A stretch of 59,346 bases of DNA from Sphaerimonospora mesophila NBRC 14179 = JCM 3151 (GCA_001552515.1 BCRI01000032.1:1-59346); one strand, 5' to 3'. Shown: positions 23,611 to 33,054, counted from the first letter of the stretch. Translations and numbers: made by a program. The notes: generated by a model from the letters alone, not told the origin.

Positions 23611-24801
23611 TCAGGCGGCCGAGAAGATGTGGTCGCTGATCAACCGGGTCGCGCCGATCACGCCGGCGGTCGCGCCGAGATCGGACAAGACGATGGGCAG
23701 GTTGCCGGTCGCCAGCGGCAGGGATCGGTGGTAGACGAGGCTGCGGATCTCCGCGAGCAGCGCGTGGCCCAGGCCGGCCACACCGCCCGCGATGATGACG
23801 AGGCCCGGATTGAAGAAGCTCACCAGACCGGCGAGCACGGTGCCGACCTGGCGGCCGCCCTCGCGGATCATCCGTACGGCGAGGGCGTCGCCCGTGGCCG
23901 CGGCCGCCGCGACGTCCTCGGCGGTCACCGCGCCCCTTTCCGCGAGCCGCTCGGCCAGGAACGCCGAGCGGCCCGACTGCGCCGCCGCGAGGGCGTCGCG
24001 GGCCAGGGAGGCCCCGCTGAAGTACGCCTCCAGGCAGCCGGTGTTGCCGCAGGCACAGGTAGGGCCGTGATCGTTCACCCGGATGTGGCCGATGTCGCCC
24101 GCGCTGCCCGACACTCCCCGGTAGATCTCGCCGTGCACGACGATGCCGCACCCGATGCCGGTGCCGATCTTCACGAGCAGGAAGTCGTCGACGGATCTCG
24201 CGAGCCCGGCGTGCAACTCACCGAGCGCCATGATGTTCACGTCGTTGTCCACGAGCACGGGGCAGCCGAGCTCCTGGCTCATCGCCTCCCGCACCGGGAA
24301 GCGATCCCACCCCGGCATGATCGGGGGCGCGATCGGCGTTCCGTCCCGGAAGCTCACCGGCCCCGGGACGCCGATGCCGGCTCCGTGGATCTCGGCGGCG
24401 GTTCCGTTCGCGCGCAGTTTGCCGACCAGCTCCAGGGCCTGGCCGAGCACGGCCGTGGGGCCCTCGCGCACATCAGCCGGTCTGGACAGGTGCGCGAGCA
24501 CCTCGAGCTCGCCGTTCATCACGGCGACGTCGATCGAGGTGGCGCCGATGTCGATGCCGACGAAGCGCAGGTGCGAGGCGATGCGGACGATGCCCGAGCG
24601 CCGGCCGCCGCGTGAGGCGGCCAGCCCGCCCGACTCCACCAGCCCCAGCGCCGTCAGCCGGTCGAGTTCCAGGGCCAGCTTGGACCTGGAGAGCTGGATC
24701 ACATCGCCGAGTTCGGCTCGCGAGCGGGCGCCGTCCTCGCGCAGCAGGCGAAGAAGCCGGGCTTGGTGCACGTTTTCAGGGCGAGCCGTCATCCGCTTCA
24801 C
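23611..24801 (-). CDS. ROK-family regulator or kinase with intact zinc motif (NagC/XylR type)
   Basis: A 396-residue protein with an N-terminal winged helix (about 10-70; SRAELGDVIQLSRSKLALEL) and a complete ROK domain: GIDIGATSIDVAVMNG, GAGIGVPGPVSFRDG, LVDNDVNIMALGE, and the zinc motif GHIRV...CACGNTGCLE. Unlike the ROK proteins at 8233 and 14681 it keeps the cysteine cluster. Because of the HTH it is most likely a repressor of sugar catabolism rather than a kinase. The GTG at 24801 is preceded by aggagagcggc. An ATG three codons later is the alternative. It is convergent with the LacI gene, and its target is unknown. The AT-rich 120-bp gap upstream (24802-24923) probably holds its promoter and operator. 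Confidence 0.92.
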   Translation of the reverse strand: MKRMTARPENVHQARLLRLLREDGARSRAELGDVIQLSRSKLALELDRLTALGLVESGGLAASRGGRRSGIVRIASHLRFVGIDIGATSIDVAVMNGELEVLAHLSRPADVREGPTAVLGQALELVGKLRANGTAAEIHGAGIGVPGPVSFRDGTPIAPPIMPGWDRFPVREAMSQELGCPVLVDNDVNIMALGELHAGLARSVDDFLLVKIGTGIGCGIVVHGEIYRGVSGSAGDIGHIRVNDHGPTCACGNTGCLEAYFSGASLARDALAAAQSGRSAFLAERLAERGAVTAEDVAAAAATGDALAVRMIREGGRQVGTVLAGLVSFFNPGLVIIAGGVAGLGHALLAEIRSLVYHRSLPLATGNLPIVLSDLGATAGVIGATRLISDHIFSAA

Positions 24802-24923
24802 GCCGCTCTCCTGTCGGAAGTTCGTTACGTGCTGAGAATAGCCCGTACTTTTGCTTGGCTGATCAGAGCTTTGTTTGATCGAGGGGTGTCTTTCCGCTGT
24901 TTGTGGTCAAAGTCTGCTGCCCC

Positions 24924-27900
24924 TCAGGCGCGGATGCGCAGGCCGCGCGGCGTCGGATGGAACCCCGCCTCCTCCAGGGCAGCCGCCAGCGGCGAGTCCG
25001 CAATGGCGGTCCCGTCGGCCCGTTCCACGGTGAGCTTCCCCAGGGCGCCATGCCGTACGGCCGCCGCCAGCGCGCGCACCGCGGGCCGCAGGTCGTCCGG
25101 CTCGTCGCCCGTGGCCTCCGGCGGGCCGAAGGAGAGCAGGGTCTTGCCGCCCCGCTCGACGTAGAGGACCAGCCTCCCCTCCACGAGCACCACCAGCGCG
25201 CCGGCCTTGCGCCCCGGCCGGTGCGTCACGTCGCCCCCGCGATCCGGCCAGGGCAGGGCCGCGCCGTACGGATTGGCCGGGTCGGCGGCGGCCAGGACGA
25301 CCGCCCGGCGCGCGACCGGGCCCGCTCCCGCGAGCACGGGTGAGGGGTACGGCTCGGCCCCCGGGACGGGCGCGGGAAGCGGCGTCGGGCCGGCGAACGC
25401 ACCCGGCGGACCCGATGCCGTGGCCCGCATCCGGTCGACCGCGCCGGGAAGGGCGAACTGCGCGCCCCCGAGCCCCTCGACGAAGTAGCCCCGGCGGCAC
25501 CGGCCGCTCTCTTCGTAAGCCCGCAGCACCTGGTAGACCGAGGAGAAACCCCCGGGAAGCCGCTCGGCGGCGACGCCGCCCCTGGTCAGCACGCCGTGGC
25601 GGTCGAGCAGCACCTCGGCCACGGCCTGCGCCCGCCGGGTGCCGTCCGAGGCCGGGGCGGGCACCGGCCACCACCGGCCGCTCACCGTCGGCGGGCCGCT
25701 CCTGGTGGGCAGCACGGCCCGGCGGCGCCGGACCGCAGCGGGCCGGTGGGCGGGCCGCCCGGTGCCCAGGACCGAGCGGAGCGGGGCCAGGGTGTCTCCG
25801 GTCACCCGGCCCGACCACACCAGATCCCACAGAGCGGCGGCGAGCACCGCGTCCTCCGGCACGCCGCTCCCGTACGGACCGGTCTCCCCGGGTGGCGCCG
25901 CTGCCGCGACGCGGTCGGACAGCTCGCGGAAGAGCAGCGCCCCGCCGCCGCCCAGCATCTCGAGGATCCGCTCGTGCAGCGGGGTCAGCGTGATCTCCTG
26001 CGGCGGCGGGAGCAGCAGCGGAGCGGTGTCGGCGAAGTAGAGCGACAGCCAGCCGTCCCCGCCGGGCAGCGACCCCTGGCCCGCCCAGATCACCTCGCCG
26101 GAGGAGGTCAGCTCGTCGAGGAGTGCGGGGGAGTAGCCGGGCACCCGGCCCGGCAGGATCAATGTCTCGAGTGCCGAAGCGGGCACCGCCGCGCCCTGCA
26201 GCCGCTCTATCGCGCTGACCAGGTCGTCCATGGCCCGCGCCGCTCCCGGCCGATAGACGCCGCCCTGGGGTTCCAGGCCGGCGTGTGCCGGGTCGGCATG
26301 CGTCAGATGGGGTTGCGCCGGGCCGTGCCTTCCCGACGGGCCGCCGCCGACCGGGAAGATCGGCGTGACGCCGTGCCAGGCGGGGAGGAAGGCGGCCAGC
26401 ACCTCGGGCGGAACCGGCTCGACCTCCTTGCGCAGCCGGGCCAGCGACCTGCGACGCAGCAGCCGCAGCACCCCCGAGTCGCACCACTCCTCACCCCGGC
26501 CGCCCGGCCGGAACTCGCCCCGGACCACCCGGCCGGTCGCGGCCAGGCGAGCCAGCGTGTCCTCGACGACGGCGACGCCCACGCCGAAGCGGGCGGCGGC
26601 CGCATCCGACGAGAACGGCCCACGGGTGCGGGCGTGCCGGGCGACCAGATCGCCCAGCGGGTCGGGACCACGTGGCATGAGCCCCCCGGCGGGCGGACCC
26701 GCCGAGCCAAGAGCGCCCGCACCACCCATGCCGGGAGGCTCCAGGAACTCGTGCGGCACGCCCACCGGGAGCGGCACCCCGAGTGCGTCCCGCAGCCGCC
26801 ATGCGTCCTCGACCGCCGCCCACTGTTCGTGGCCCGCCAGACGCACCCGGATCGCGCGGCGTTCCCTTTCCAGATCGGCCGGCCAGGCGGGATCGCCCTC
26901 GCGGATCGAGACGTCCTCGGCCGACAGCGGGCCGTGGGAGCGCAGCAGATCGGCGAGGTCCTCGGCATCCCGGAGCGGCCGGTCCAGCCGGGCCAGCTCC
27001 CGTTCCGTCTCCGCGATCACATCGGGGTCGAGCAGCTCGCGCAGCTCGGCCTGGCCGAGCAGCTCGGCCAGCAGCGCCGTGTCGAGGGCCAGCGCCTGAG
27101 CGCGGCGCTCGGCCAGCGGGGCGTCGCCCTCGTACATGAAGGCGCCGACGTAGCTGAACAGCAGCGAAGCGGCGAACGGCGACGGCTGGGCGGTCTCCAC
27201 CTCGACCACCCGCACCCGGCGGGCGGCCGCGTCGCGCATCAGCCGGACCAGCCCGGGCACGTCGAAGACGTCCTGCAGGCACTCTCGCATCGTCTCCAGC
27301 ACGACCGGGAAGCCCGCATACCTGCTCGCGACGCCGAGCAGGTGCGACGCCCGCTGACGCTGCCGCCACAGCGGCGTCCGCTTGCCGGGGCTGCGGCGGG
27401 GCAGCAGCAGCGACCGCCCGGCACATTCGCGGAAGCGCGCGGCGAACAGCGCCGAGCCGCCCAGCTCCTCCGTGACGATCTGCTCGATCTCCTCGGGGTC
27501 GAAGGCCGCGACATCGGTCGGCGCCTCGTCCAGCGTGTCCGGGATCTGCAGGACGATTCCGTCGTCGGAGTGGACCGCCTGGACCTCGACGCCGTACCGC
27601 TCGCGCAGCCGCCGTCCGATGGCGAGCGCCCACGGGGCGTGCACACGCGCGCCGTACGGCGAGTGGATCACCACCCGCCAGTCGCCCAGCTCGTCGTGGA
27701 AACGCTCCACCACGAGCGTCCGGTCGTCCGGCACATAGCCGGTCGCCTCACGCTGCTCGGCCAGGTAGGCGAGCAGGTTGCCGGTGGCGAACTCGTCGAG
27801 CCCGGCGGCCCTGATCCGGTCGTCCGCCGACTTGGGCGACGTGGACAGCTCGCGCAGGAAGGCGCCGATGGCCCGGCCCAGCTCGGCGGGCCGCCCGGGA

Positions 27901-29873
27901 GAGTCGCCATGCCAGAACGGCAGTTTCCCCGGGCGGCCGGGGGCGGGGGAGACCAGCACGCGGTCCGCGGTGATGTCCTCGATCCGCCACGAGGTCGCGC
28001 CGAGCACGAACACGTCGCCCACCCGCGACTCGTAGACCATCTCCTCGTCCAGCTCGCCGACCCGGGTCGGTCGCCTGCCGGAGTCGCCGTCTCCGGCGAG
28101 GAACACGCCGAACAGGCCGCGATCGGGGATCGTGCCGCCGTTGGTCACGGCCAGCCGCTGCGCGCCGGGCCGGCCGCGCAGCGTGCCGGTCACCCGGTCC
28201 CACACGATGCGGGGCCGCAGCTCGGCGAACTCCTCGCTCGGGTAGCGCCCGGCCAGCATGTCGAGCGTCGCCTCCAGCGCGGTGCGCGGCAGCGTGGCGT
28301 ACGGCGCGGCCCGCCGGACCAGGGTCTCGATCGCGTCGACCGTCCACTCGTCCAGGGCGGTCATCGCGACGATCTGCTGGGCCAGCACGTCGAGGGGGTT
28401 GCGCGGATAGCGCAGTTCCTCGATCTGGCCTGTCTTCATGCGCTCGGTGACCACGGCCGTCTGGACGAGATCACCCCGATACTTGGGGAAGATCACGCCA
28501 CGGGACACCGCGCCGACCTGGTGCCCCGCCCGGCCGATGCGCTGCAGGCCGCTCGCCACGCTGGGCGGCGACTCGACGCAGGCCACCAGGTCGACGGTGC
28601 CCATGTCGATGCCCAGCTCAAGGCTGGAGGTGGCGACCACGGCGGGCAGCCGGCCCGATTTCAGCGCCTCCTCGATCTGGGCCCGCTCCTCCTTGGAGAC
28701 CGACCCGTGGTGTGCCCGCACGATCTCGGGCACCACCCCGTTCGACGCTCCCGCCTGCGCCATCATCGCTGCCGGCGTGGCCGATGAAGCCGGTGAAGCC
28801 GGCGCGACCGCGTCGCCGTACCCCGGGCCGTCCGGCCCGCCGTCCATCCGGTCGGCGGAGGCCGGTACGGCCCCGGCGCGCCGTTCCCAGGCCAGCTCGT
28901 TGAGCCGGGTGCACAGCCGCTCCGACAGCCGCCGGGAGTTGGCGAAGACGATCGTGGACCGATGGGCTCCGATGAGGTCGAGAAGGCGCTCCTCCACGTG
29001 CGGCCAGATGCTGCGACGGTGCTCGGCCGGCCGCTCCGCGCCCGCGCCGCCGATCCCGTCCGCTCCGGCCATGCCGGGAGGGGGCGGGGCGAGTTCCGTC
29101 ATGTCCTCCACCGGGACCACGACGTCGACCTCGATGGCCTTCTCGGCGGGTGGCTGCACCACGGTCGCCGGGCGGGAACCGCCGAGGAAGGCCGCCACCT
29201 CGGCGACGGGCCGTACGGTCGCGGACAGGCCGATGCGCTGGGCCGGCCTGGGCAGCAGGGCGTCGAGCCGTTCCAGCGTCAGCGCGAGATGGGCACCGCG
29301 CTTGGTCGCGGCGACCGCGTGGACCTCGTCCACGATCACCGTCTCCACCCCGCGCAGGGCCTCCCGCGCCCGCGAGGTGAGGATGAGGAACAGCGACTCC
29401 GGCGTGGTGATCAGGATCTCGGCCGGATCGGCGGCGAACCGGCGGCGATCCTCCGCCGCCGTGTCGCCCGACCGGATGGCCACCGATATCTCGGGCACCG
29501 GGTGGCCGAGCCGCGCGGCGGTCTGCCTGATGCCGGTGAGCGGGGCGCGCAGGTTCCGCTCGACGTCGACGGCGAGCGCCTTCAGCGGCGAGACGTACAC
29601 CACCCGGCACAGCCGCCCGCCTCCGGCCTTCGAACGCCCGGCGTCGGCGGTGTCGGTGGCTTCGACGGGGTCGGCCGATCGCTCGACGGCCAGCCGGTCG
29701 ATCGCCCACAGGAAAGCGGCCAGGGTCTTTCCCGAACCGGTGGGGGCTACCACCAGCGTGTTGTCGCCGCGCGAGATCGACGACCACGCGCCCTCCTGGG
29801 CCGCGGTCGGGGCGGCGAACGCGCCGGTGAACCACTGCCTGGTCACCGGGCTGAAACCGTCGAGCGCGCTCAC
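24924..29873 (-). CDS. lhr: Lhr-type ATP-dependent helicase
   Basis: A superfamily 2 helicase of 1649 residues, somewhat longer than the roughly 1500 usual for Lhr. The helicase core has Walker A APTGSGKT (residues 43-50), a DEVH box and the TSSLELGIDMGTVDLVACVE motif near QRIGRAGHQVGAVSRG. The Lhr winged helix and a long C-terminal domain follow. Lhr unwinds RNA:DNA hybrids and takes part in DNA repair. In mycobacteria lhr is followed by nei. Here the next genes downstream are a regulator and the sugar block, and nei lies 19 kb further on. The GTG at 29873 is chosen since DGFSPVTRQWFTGAF is the family N-terminus. The in-frame extension to 29990 lacks homology. Glycine/alanine-rich inserts (for example near 26700 and 28850) account for the extra length. 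Confidence 0.93.
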   Translation of the reverse strand: MSALDGFSPVTRQWFTGAFAAPTAAQEGAWSSISRGDNTLVVAPTGSGKTLAAFLWAIDRLAVERSADPVEATDTADAGRSKAGGGRLCRVVYVSPLKALAVDVERNLRAPLTGIRQTAARLGHPVPEISVAIRSGDTAAEDRRRFAADPAEILITTPESLFLILTSRAREALRGVETVIVDEVHAVAATKRGAHLALTLERLDALLPRPAQRIGLSATVRPVAEVAAFLGGSRPATVVQPPAEKAIEVDVVVPVEDMTELAPPPPGMAGADGIGGAGAERPAEHRRSIWPHVEERLLDLIGAHRSTIVFANSRRLSERLCTRLNELAWERRAGAVPASADRMDGGPDGPGYGDAVAPASPASSATPAAMMAQAGASNGVVPEIVRAHHGSVSKEERAQIEEALKSGRLPAVVATSSLELGIDMGTVDLVACVESPPSVASGLQRIGRAGHQVGAVSRGVIFPKYRGDLVQTAVVTERMKTGQIEELRYPRNPLDVLAQQIVAMTALDEWTVDAIETLVRRAAPYATLPRTALEATLDMLAGRYPSEEFAELRPRIVWDRVTGTLRGRPGAQRLAVTNGGTIPDRGLFGVFLAGDGDSGRRPTRVGELDEEMVYESRVGDVFVLGATSWRIEDITADRVLVSPAPGRPGKLPFWHGDSPGRPAELGRAIGAFLRELSTSPKSADDRIRAAGLDEFATGNLLAYLAEQREATGYVPDDRTLVVERFHDELGDWRVVIHSPYGARVHAPWALAIGRRLRERYGVEVQAVHSDDGIVLQIPDTLDEAPTDVAAFDPEEIEQIVTEELGGSALFAARFRECAGRSLLLPRRSPGKRTPLWRQRQRASHLLGVASRYAGFPVVLETMRECLQDVFDVPGLVRLMRDAAARRVRVVEVETAQPSPFAASLLFSYVGAFMYEGDAPLAERRAQALALDTALLAELLGQAELRELLDPDVIAETERELARLDRPLRDAEDLADLLRSHGPLSAEDVSIREGDPAWPADLERERRAIRVRLAGHEQWAAVEDAWRLRDALGVPLPVGVPHEFLEPPGMGGAGALGSAGPPAGGLMPRGPDPLGDLVARHARTRGPFSSDAAAARFGVGVAVVEDTLARLAATGRVVRGEFRPGGRGEEWCDSGVLRLLRRRSLARLRKEVEPVPPEVLAAFLPAWHGVTPIFPVGGGPSGRHGPAQPHLTHADPAHAGLEPQGGVYRPGAARAMDDLVSAIERLQGAAVPASALETLILPGRVPGYSPALLDELTSSGEVIWAGQGSLPGGDGWLSLYFADTAPLLLPPPQEITLTPLHERILEMLGGGGALLFRELSDRVAAAAPPGETGPYGSGVPEDAVLAAALWDLVWSGRVTGDTLAPLRSVLGTGRPAHRPAAVRRRRAVLPTRSGPPTVSGRWWPVPAPASDGTRRAQAVAEVLLDRHGVLTRGGVAAERLPGGFSSVYQVLRAYEESGRCRRGYFVEGLGGAQFALPGAVDRMRATASGPPGAFAGPTPLPAPVPGAEPYPSPVLAGAGPVARRAVVLAAADPANPYGAALPWPDRGGDVTHRPGRKAGALVVLVEGRLVLYVERGGKTLLSFGPPEATGDEPDDLRPAVRALAAAVRHGALGKLTVERADGTAIADSPLAAALEEAGFHPTPRGLRIRA

Positions 29874-29979
29874 CCGCCCATAATGCCTCCGCCCACCGAC
29901 AGAAAACGCCGCCCCGGCGGCCGGGGCGCTCTGGACGCTCCCGGCCGGTTCGGTGAGGGGAGGATGCCAGACTGTGGGG

Positions 29980-30174
29980 ATGCGCCTCACTGACTTCTGG
30001 AGCCGGATGCACCGCCACTTCGGGGAGGCGTACGCGGAGTCGTGGGCGAAGGACTACGTTCTCGCCGAGCTCGGCGGGCGGACGGTCGAGCAGGCACTCG
30101 CCGAGGGCATCTCCGCCAAGCGGGTCTGGCACGCCGTCTGCCAGGTCGAGGACGTGGATCCGAAGCTCCGCTGA
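29980..30174 (+). CDS. DUF3046 small protein
   Basis: A 64-residue protein that starts MRLTDFWSRMHRHFGEAYAE and contains the conserved SWAKDYVLAELGGRTVEQAL block of DUF3046. The family occurs almost only in actinomycetes between lhr and recA. Its function is not known. The in-frame extension to 29953 adds nine unrelated residues, so the ATG at 29980 is preferred. A CAGACT box six bases before the ATG suggests a leaderless transcript. It is divergent from lhr and ends in VEDVDPKLR. Confidence 0.88.
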   Translation: MRLTDFWSRMHRHFGEAYAESWAKDYVLAELGGRTVEQALAEGISAKRVWHAVCQVEDVDPKLR

Positions 30175-30216
30175 TCTTCCCTATCCTCCCTCCTTCCTTC
30201 ACCGCTGCTCTTCTAC

Positions 30217-30245
30217 TTGAACGATAGTTGAGTGGTTGCTAGTGT
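30217..30245 (+). promoter_or_regulatory. Vegetative-type promoter of the ABC exporter operon
   Basis: TTGAAC (30217-30222) and TAGTGT (30240-30245) are separated by 17 bp, close to the principal sigma-factor consensus. A strong gagaggagg ribosome binding site follows before the ATG at 30274. The tract is AT-rich against its surroundings. Confidence 0.65.
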
Positions 30246-30273
30246 TTTGAATGAATGAGAGAGGAGGAAGTGG

Positions 30274-30711
30274 ATGAACGCTGATGAAGGGTTCACTCCT
30301 CAGCAGGCGCTGCGCGAGGTGGGCCGGGTCGACGGCCGGGTGCGTGACTCCTCGCGCGGACCGGGATGGATGTACCTGGTCACGGGCGTGGCCACCATGA
30401 TCTACTGGCCGGTGATGTTCCTCGCCAACGGCGCGGCATCGGTCGTCGCGGCATTCGCCTGGATCGCGCTGACGATCGCGATATGCAGCTACTGGTGGCG
30501 TCGGAAGGTCTACGAGCAGCGTCTGATGCGGATCAGGTCGCGGATGACGATCGCCTACGTGTCGGCCTCTTCGGTGACATTCGCGGTCGGCGCGTTCGTC
30601 GCGCCCAGGCATCCGACGCCGACCGGATGGGCCGTCGCCATCATCGCACTGGCCGTGATCAGCGGGACGCCCCTGTTGTACGCCGCGTGGCGTCTGCTGA
30701 CCAGGCGATGA
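30274..30711 (+). CDS. Small four-helix membrane protein of an ABC operon
   Basis: A 145-residue protein I do not recognise. After a polar N-terminus (about 30 residues) it has two pairs of hydrophobic segments: WMYLVTGVATMIYWPVMFL and SVVAAFAWIALTIAIC, then, after a basic loop, IAYVSASSVTFAVGAFV and WAVAIIALAVISGTPLLYAA. It heads an operon with an HTH regulator and an ABC exporter and overlaps the regulator by four bases (ATGA). It may be a sensor or accessory subunit for the exporter. The gene has the best promoter and ribosome binding site of the region. Confidence 0.75.
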   Translation: MNADEGFTPQQALREVGRVDGRVRDSSRGPGWMYLVTGVATMIYWPVMFLANGAASVVAAFAWIALTIAICSYWWRRKVYEQRLMRIRSRMTIAYVSASSVTFAVGAFVAPRHPTPTGWAVAIIALAVISGTPLLYAAWRLLTRR

Positions 30712-31016
30712 GCACACATCCGCGCCACGAGCTGGACGAGATCATTCACGCGCCGGTCCGGCTGTCCATCGTGGCGGCGCTGGCGGCCGCCGAGAAGGCC
30801 GACTTCCGGTTCCTGCGCGACACGATCGAGGTCAGCGACTCCCTGCTCTCCAAGCACATTCTCACCCTCGAAGAGGCAGGCTACGTCCACGTGAACAAGA
30901 CCTTCGTCGGGAAGCGGGCGCGCACCTGGCTCTCACTGACCGACCGCGGGCGGGCCGCGTTCCAGAACTACATGGACGTACTCCGCAGGATCACCGAAGG
31001 GACCCCCCATGCTTGA
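30708..31016 (+). CDS. Winged-helix transcriptional regulator (HTH_34-like)
   Basis: A 102-residue single-domain regulator: IHAPVRLSIVAALAAAEKAD, helix-turn-helix FRFLRDTIEVSDSLLSKHIL, then LEEAGYVHVNKTFVGKRART as wing and a C-terminal helix. It resembles the short MarR/ArsR-like regulators that often precede NatA-type ABC exporters. The start overlaps the membrane protein gene and the end overlaps the ATPase start at 31009, so the four genes are coupled. It probably controls its own operon. No operator palindrome is certain in the promoter region. Confidence 0.88.
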   Translation: MSTHPRHELDEIIHAPVRLSIVAALAAAEKADFRFLRDTIEVSDSLLSKHILTLEEAGYVHVNKTFVGKRARTWLSLTDRGRAAFQNYMDVLRRITEGTPHA

Positions 31017-31887
31017 CATCGAGAACTTAGGTAAACGCTTCGGAGAAAAGGTCGCCCTCGACGGGGTGAGTTTCTCCGTACGGCCCGGCGAGATGTTCGG
31101 CTTCGTCGGAGCCAACGGCGCCGGCAAGACCACGACCATGCGGATCATCATGGGCGTCCTCGAGACCGACTCGGGCGAGGTGCGTCACGAGGGCCGCCCG
31201 ATGACCCATGAGGACCGCCGCGCGTACGGCTACATGCCGGAGGAGCGCGGGCTCTACCAGAAGATGAAGGTCGGCGAGCAGGTCGAATACTTCGGCAGGC
31301 TCCACGGCCTCGCCCCGGCCGCCGCCCGCCGGACCACCGCCGAGCTGCTCGAACGGCTCGGCCTCGTCGAGCGGCGCGGCGACGCGGTCGAGGCGCTGTC
31401 GCTGGGCAACCAGCAGCGTGTCCAGCTCGCGGTGGCGCTCGTGCACGACCCGACCGTGCTGATCCTCGACGAGCCGTTCTCCGGCCTCGACCCGCTCGCC
31501 GTCGACACACTCGCCGAGGTGCTGAAGGACCGGGCGGCCTCCGGCGTCCCGGTCATCTTCTCCAGCCACCAGCTCGAACTGGTGGAACGCCTCTGCGACT
31601 CGGTCGGCATCATCTCCGCCGGTCGCATGGTCGCCTGCGGCTCGGTGGCCGAGCTGCGCGCCGGCGAGGGACGCGGACTGCTCAAGGTCGTCGTCCGCGG
31701 CGCGGCGCCAGGCTGGGCCGACGGGCTTCCCGGCGAGATCACCGTGGACGGCGACCGGCAGGTGCTGCTCAGCACCGACGGAGACGACCAGGCCATCCTC
31801 CGCCGTGCCGTACAGGCCGGGCACGTCGAGCACTTCGGTCGGCAGGAGCCGACCCTCGTGGAGATCTTCCGAGAGGCGGTCGCATGA
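31009..31887 (+). CDS. ABC exporter ATP-binding protein (NatA/DRA type)
   Basis: An ATPase of 292 residues. Walker A is GANGAGKTT (about 33-41), the signature is LSLGNQQRVQLA instead of the usual LSGGQ, Walker B is VLILDEPFSGLDPLAV, and a switch histidine follows in FSSHQLELVER. The variant signature is usual for the NatA-like branch. A C-terminal domain of about 80 residues (from about 215) is typical for ATPases of sodium, drug or antibiotic exporters. It overlaps the permease gene by four bases. Confidence 0.93.
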   Translation: MLDIENLGKRFGEKVALDGVSFSVRPGEMFGFVGANGAGKTTTMRIIMGVLETDSGEVRHEGRPMTHEDRRAYGYMPEERGLYQKMKVGEQVEYFGRLHGLAPAAARRTTAELLERLGLVERRGDAVEALSLGNQQRVQLAVALVHDPTVLILDEPFSGLDPLAVDTLAEVLKDRAASGVPVIFSSHQLELVERLCDSVGIISAGRMVACGSVAELRAGEGRGLLKVVVRGAAPGWADGLPGEITVDGDRQVLLSTDGDDQAILRRAVQAGHVEHFGRQEPTLVEIFREAVA

Positions 31888-32969
31888 ACGGGCTGTGGCT
31901 GGTGGCGCAGCGGGAGATCCGCACGCGCATCAGGACGAAGGGCTTCCTCATCAGCCTGGCGATCACCGCCGTGCTGGTGGCCGCGTTCGCGTACGTCCCG
32001 AAGCTGTTCAGCGGGACCGACACCTATGCCGTGGGCGTCGTCGGTACGGCTCCGGCCACCGTCGAGCAGGTGGAGTTCGTGACGTACGCCGACGAGGCGG
32101 CGGCGCGGCAGGCGGTGATCGACGGGGACGTCGACGCCGCCCTGATCGACGATCAGACCGTGCTCGCCGACGGCGAGCTCAACGACCGGCTCGGCCTCAT
32201 CCTGCAGAGCGCGCACCGCGACGCCCAGATCGAGAAGGCCGGTCTCACGATCACCCCGCTGCGCGTCGTGTCCGTCGGAGCCGACGCCCGTTACGAGGGG
32301 GTGCGGGCCGGTCTCGCCATGCTGCTGGTGATGGTGCTGTTCTTCCTGCTCATCTACTCCGCCATGTTCGTCGCGATGGGCGTGGTCGAGGAGAAGGGGA
32401 GTCGGATCGTCGAGATCCTGCTCACCTCCATGAGGCCCTGGCAGCTACTCGGCGGAAAGATCGTCGGCCTGGGCGTGCTGGGCCTGATCAACCTCGGTGT
32501 GGTCATCGCGGTAGGCCTCGGCTCGGCCTTCGTCAGCGGGCTCGCCGCCGATCTCCCGCCGGGTATGGCCGGGATCGTGATCAGTGCCGTCGTGTGGTTC
32601 ATCCTGGGCTACGCATTCTTCTCGACGCTCGCCGCCGCCTTCGGCTCGCTGGTCTCCAGACAGGAGGAGCTCAACGGCGTGCTGACGCCGATGACGATGC
32701 TGATGACGCTGACCTATCTGGTGTCCTACTTCGCCGCCGCGCAGCCCACCGGCACGGCGGCCAAGGTCCTGTCTCTGATCCCGCCGTTCTCCTCGATGGT
32801 GATGCCGGTGCGCACCGCGGCCGCGGAGGTGCCGCTGGGGGAGATCATCCTCGCCGTGGCGCTGATGATCGCGGCGGTCGCCGTCGTGCTGCTCGCCGGC
32901 GCCCGCATCTATCAGCGGGCCGTGCTCCGTACCGGGGCCCGAGTCAAGCTGGGCGAGGTCATCAGATAG
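31884..32969 (+). CDS. ABC exporter permease (ABC2, NatB-like)
   Basis: A 361-residue permease with an N-terminal helix (about 20-38), a large extracytoplasmic domain (about 40-150; YAVGVVGTAPATVEQVEFVT), and five C-terminal membrane segments. The landmark FVAMGVVEEKGSRIVEILLT is conserved in the NatB/YhaP group. With the ATPase upstream it forms an exporter of sodium, a lipid-soluble compound or a peptide, and the substrate cannot be named. A strong terminator follows its stop. Confidence 0.92.
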   Translation: MNGLWLVAQREIRTRIRTKGFLISLAITAVLVAAFAYVPKLFSGTDTYAVGVVGTAPATVEQVEFVTYADEAAARQAVIDGDVDAALIDDQTVLADGELNDRLGLILQSAHRDAQIEKAGLTITPLRVVSVGADARYEGVRAGLAMLLVMVLFFLLIYSAMFVAMGVVEEKGSRIVEILLTSMRPWQLLGGKIVGLGVLGLINLGVVIAVGLGSAFVSGLAADLPPGMAGIVISAVVWFILGYAFFSTLAAAFGSLVSRQEELNGVLTPMTMLMTLTYLVSYFAAAQPTGTAAKVLSLIPPFSSMVMPVRTAAAEVPLGEIILAVALMIAAVAVVLLAGARIYQRAVLRTGARVKLGEVIR

Positions 32970-32998
32970 CCGCTCCGGAGAGAACCCCGGTAGACAAG

Positions 32999-33027
32999 GC
33001 CGCCCCGGCCGGCGAGGTCGGGGCGGC
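32999..33027. terminator. Terminator after the ABC exporter operon
   Basis: GCCGCCCCGGCC (32999-33010) pairs with GGTCGGGGCGGC (33016-33027) over 12 positions with one G-T pair and a 5-nt loop. It stands between the exporter operon and the convergent small gene at 33055. Confidence 0.8.
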
Positions 33028-33054
33028 TCCGTACATCCCGGGGGACGGGACGGA

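Noticed and set aside
25596-28787. A 1063-codon open frame on the plus strand opposite lhr
   Set aside because: It has the composition of an antisense shadow (Arg/Gly/Gln/His-rich), no domain, and lies wholly inside the well-supported lhr gene.
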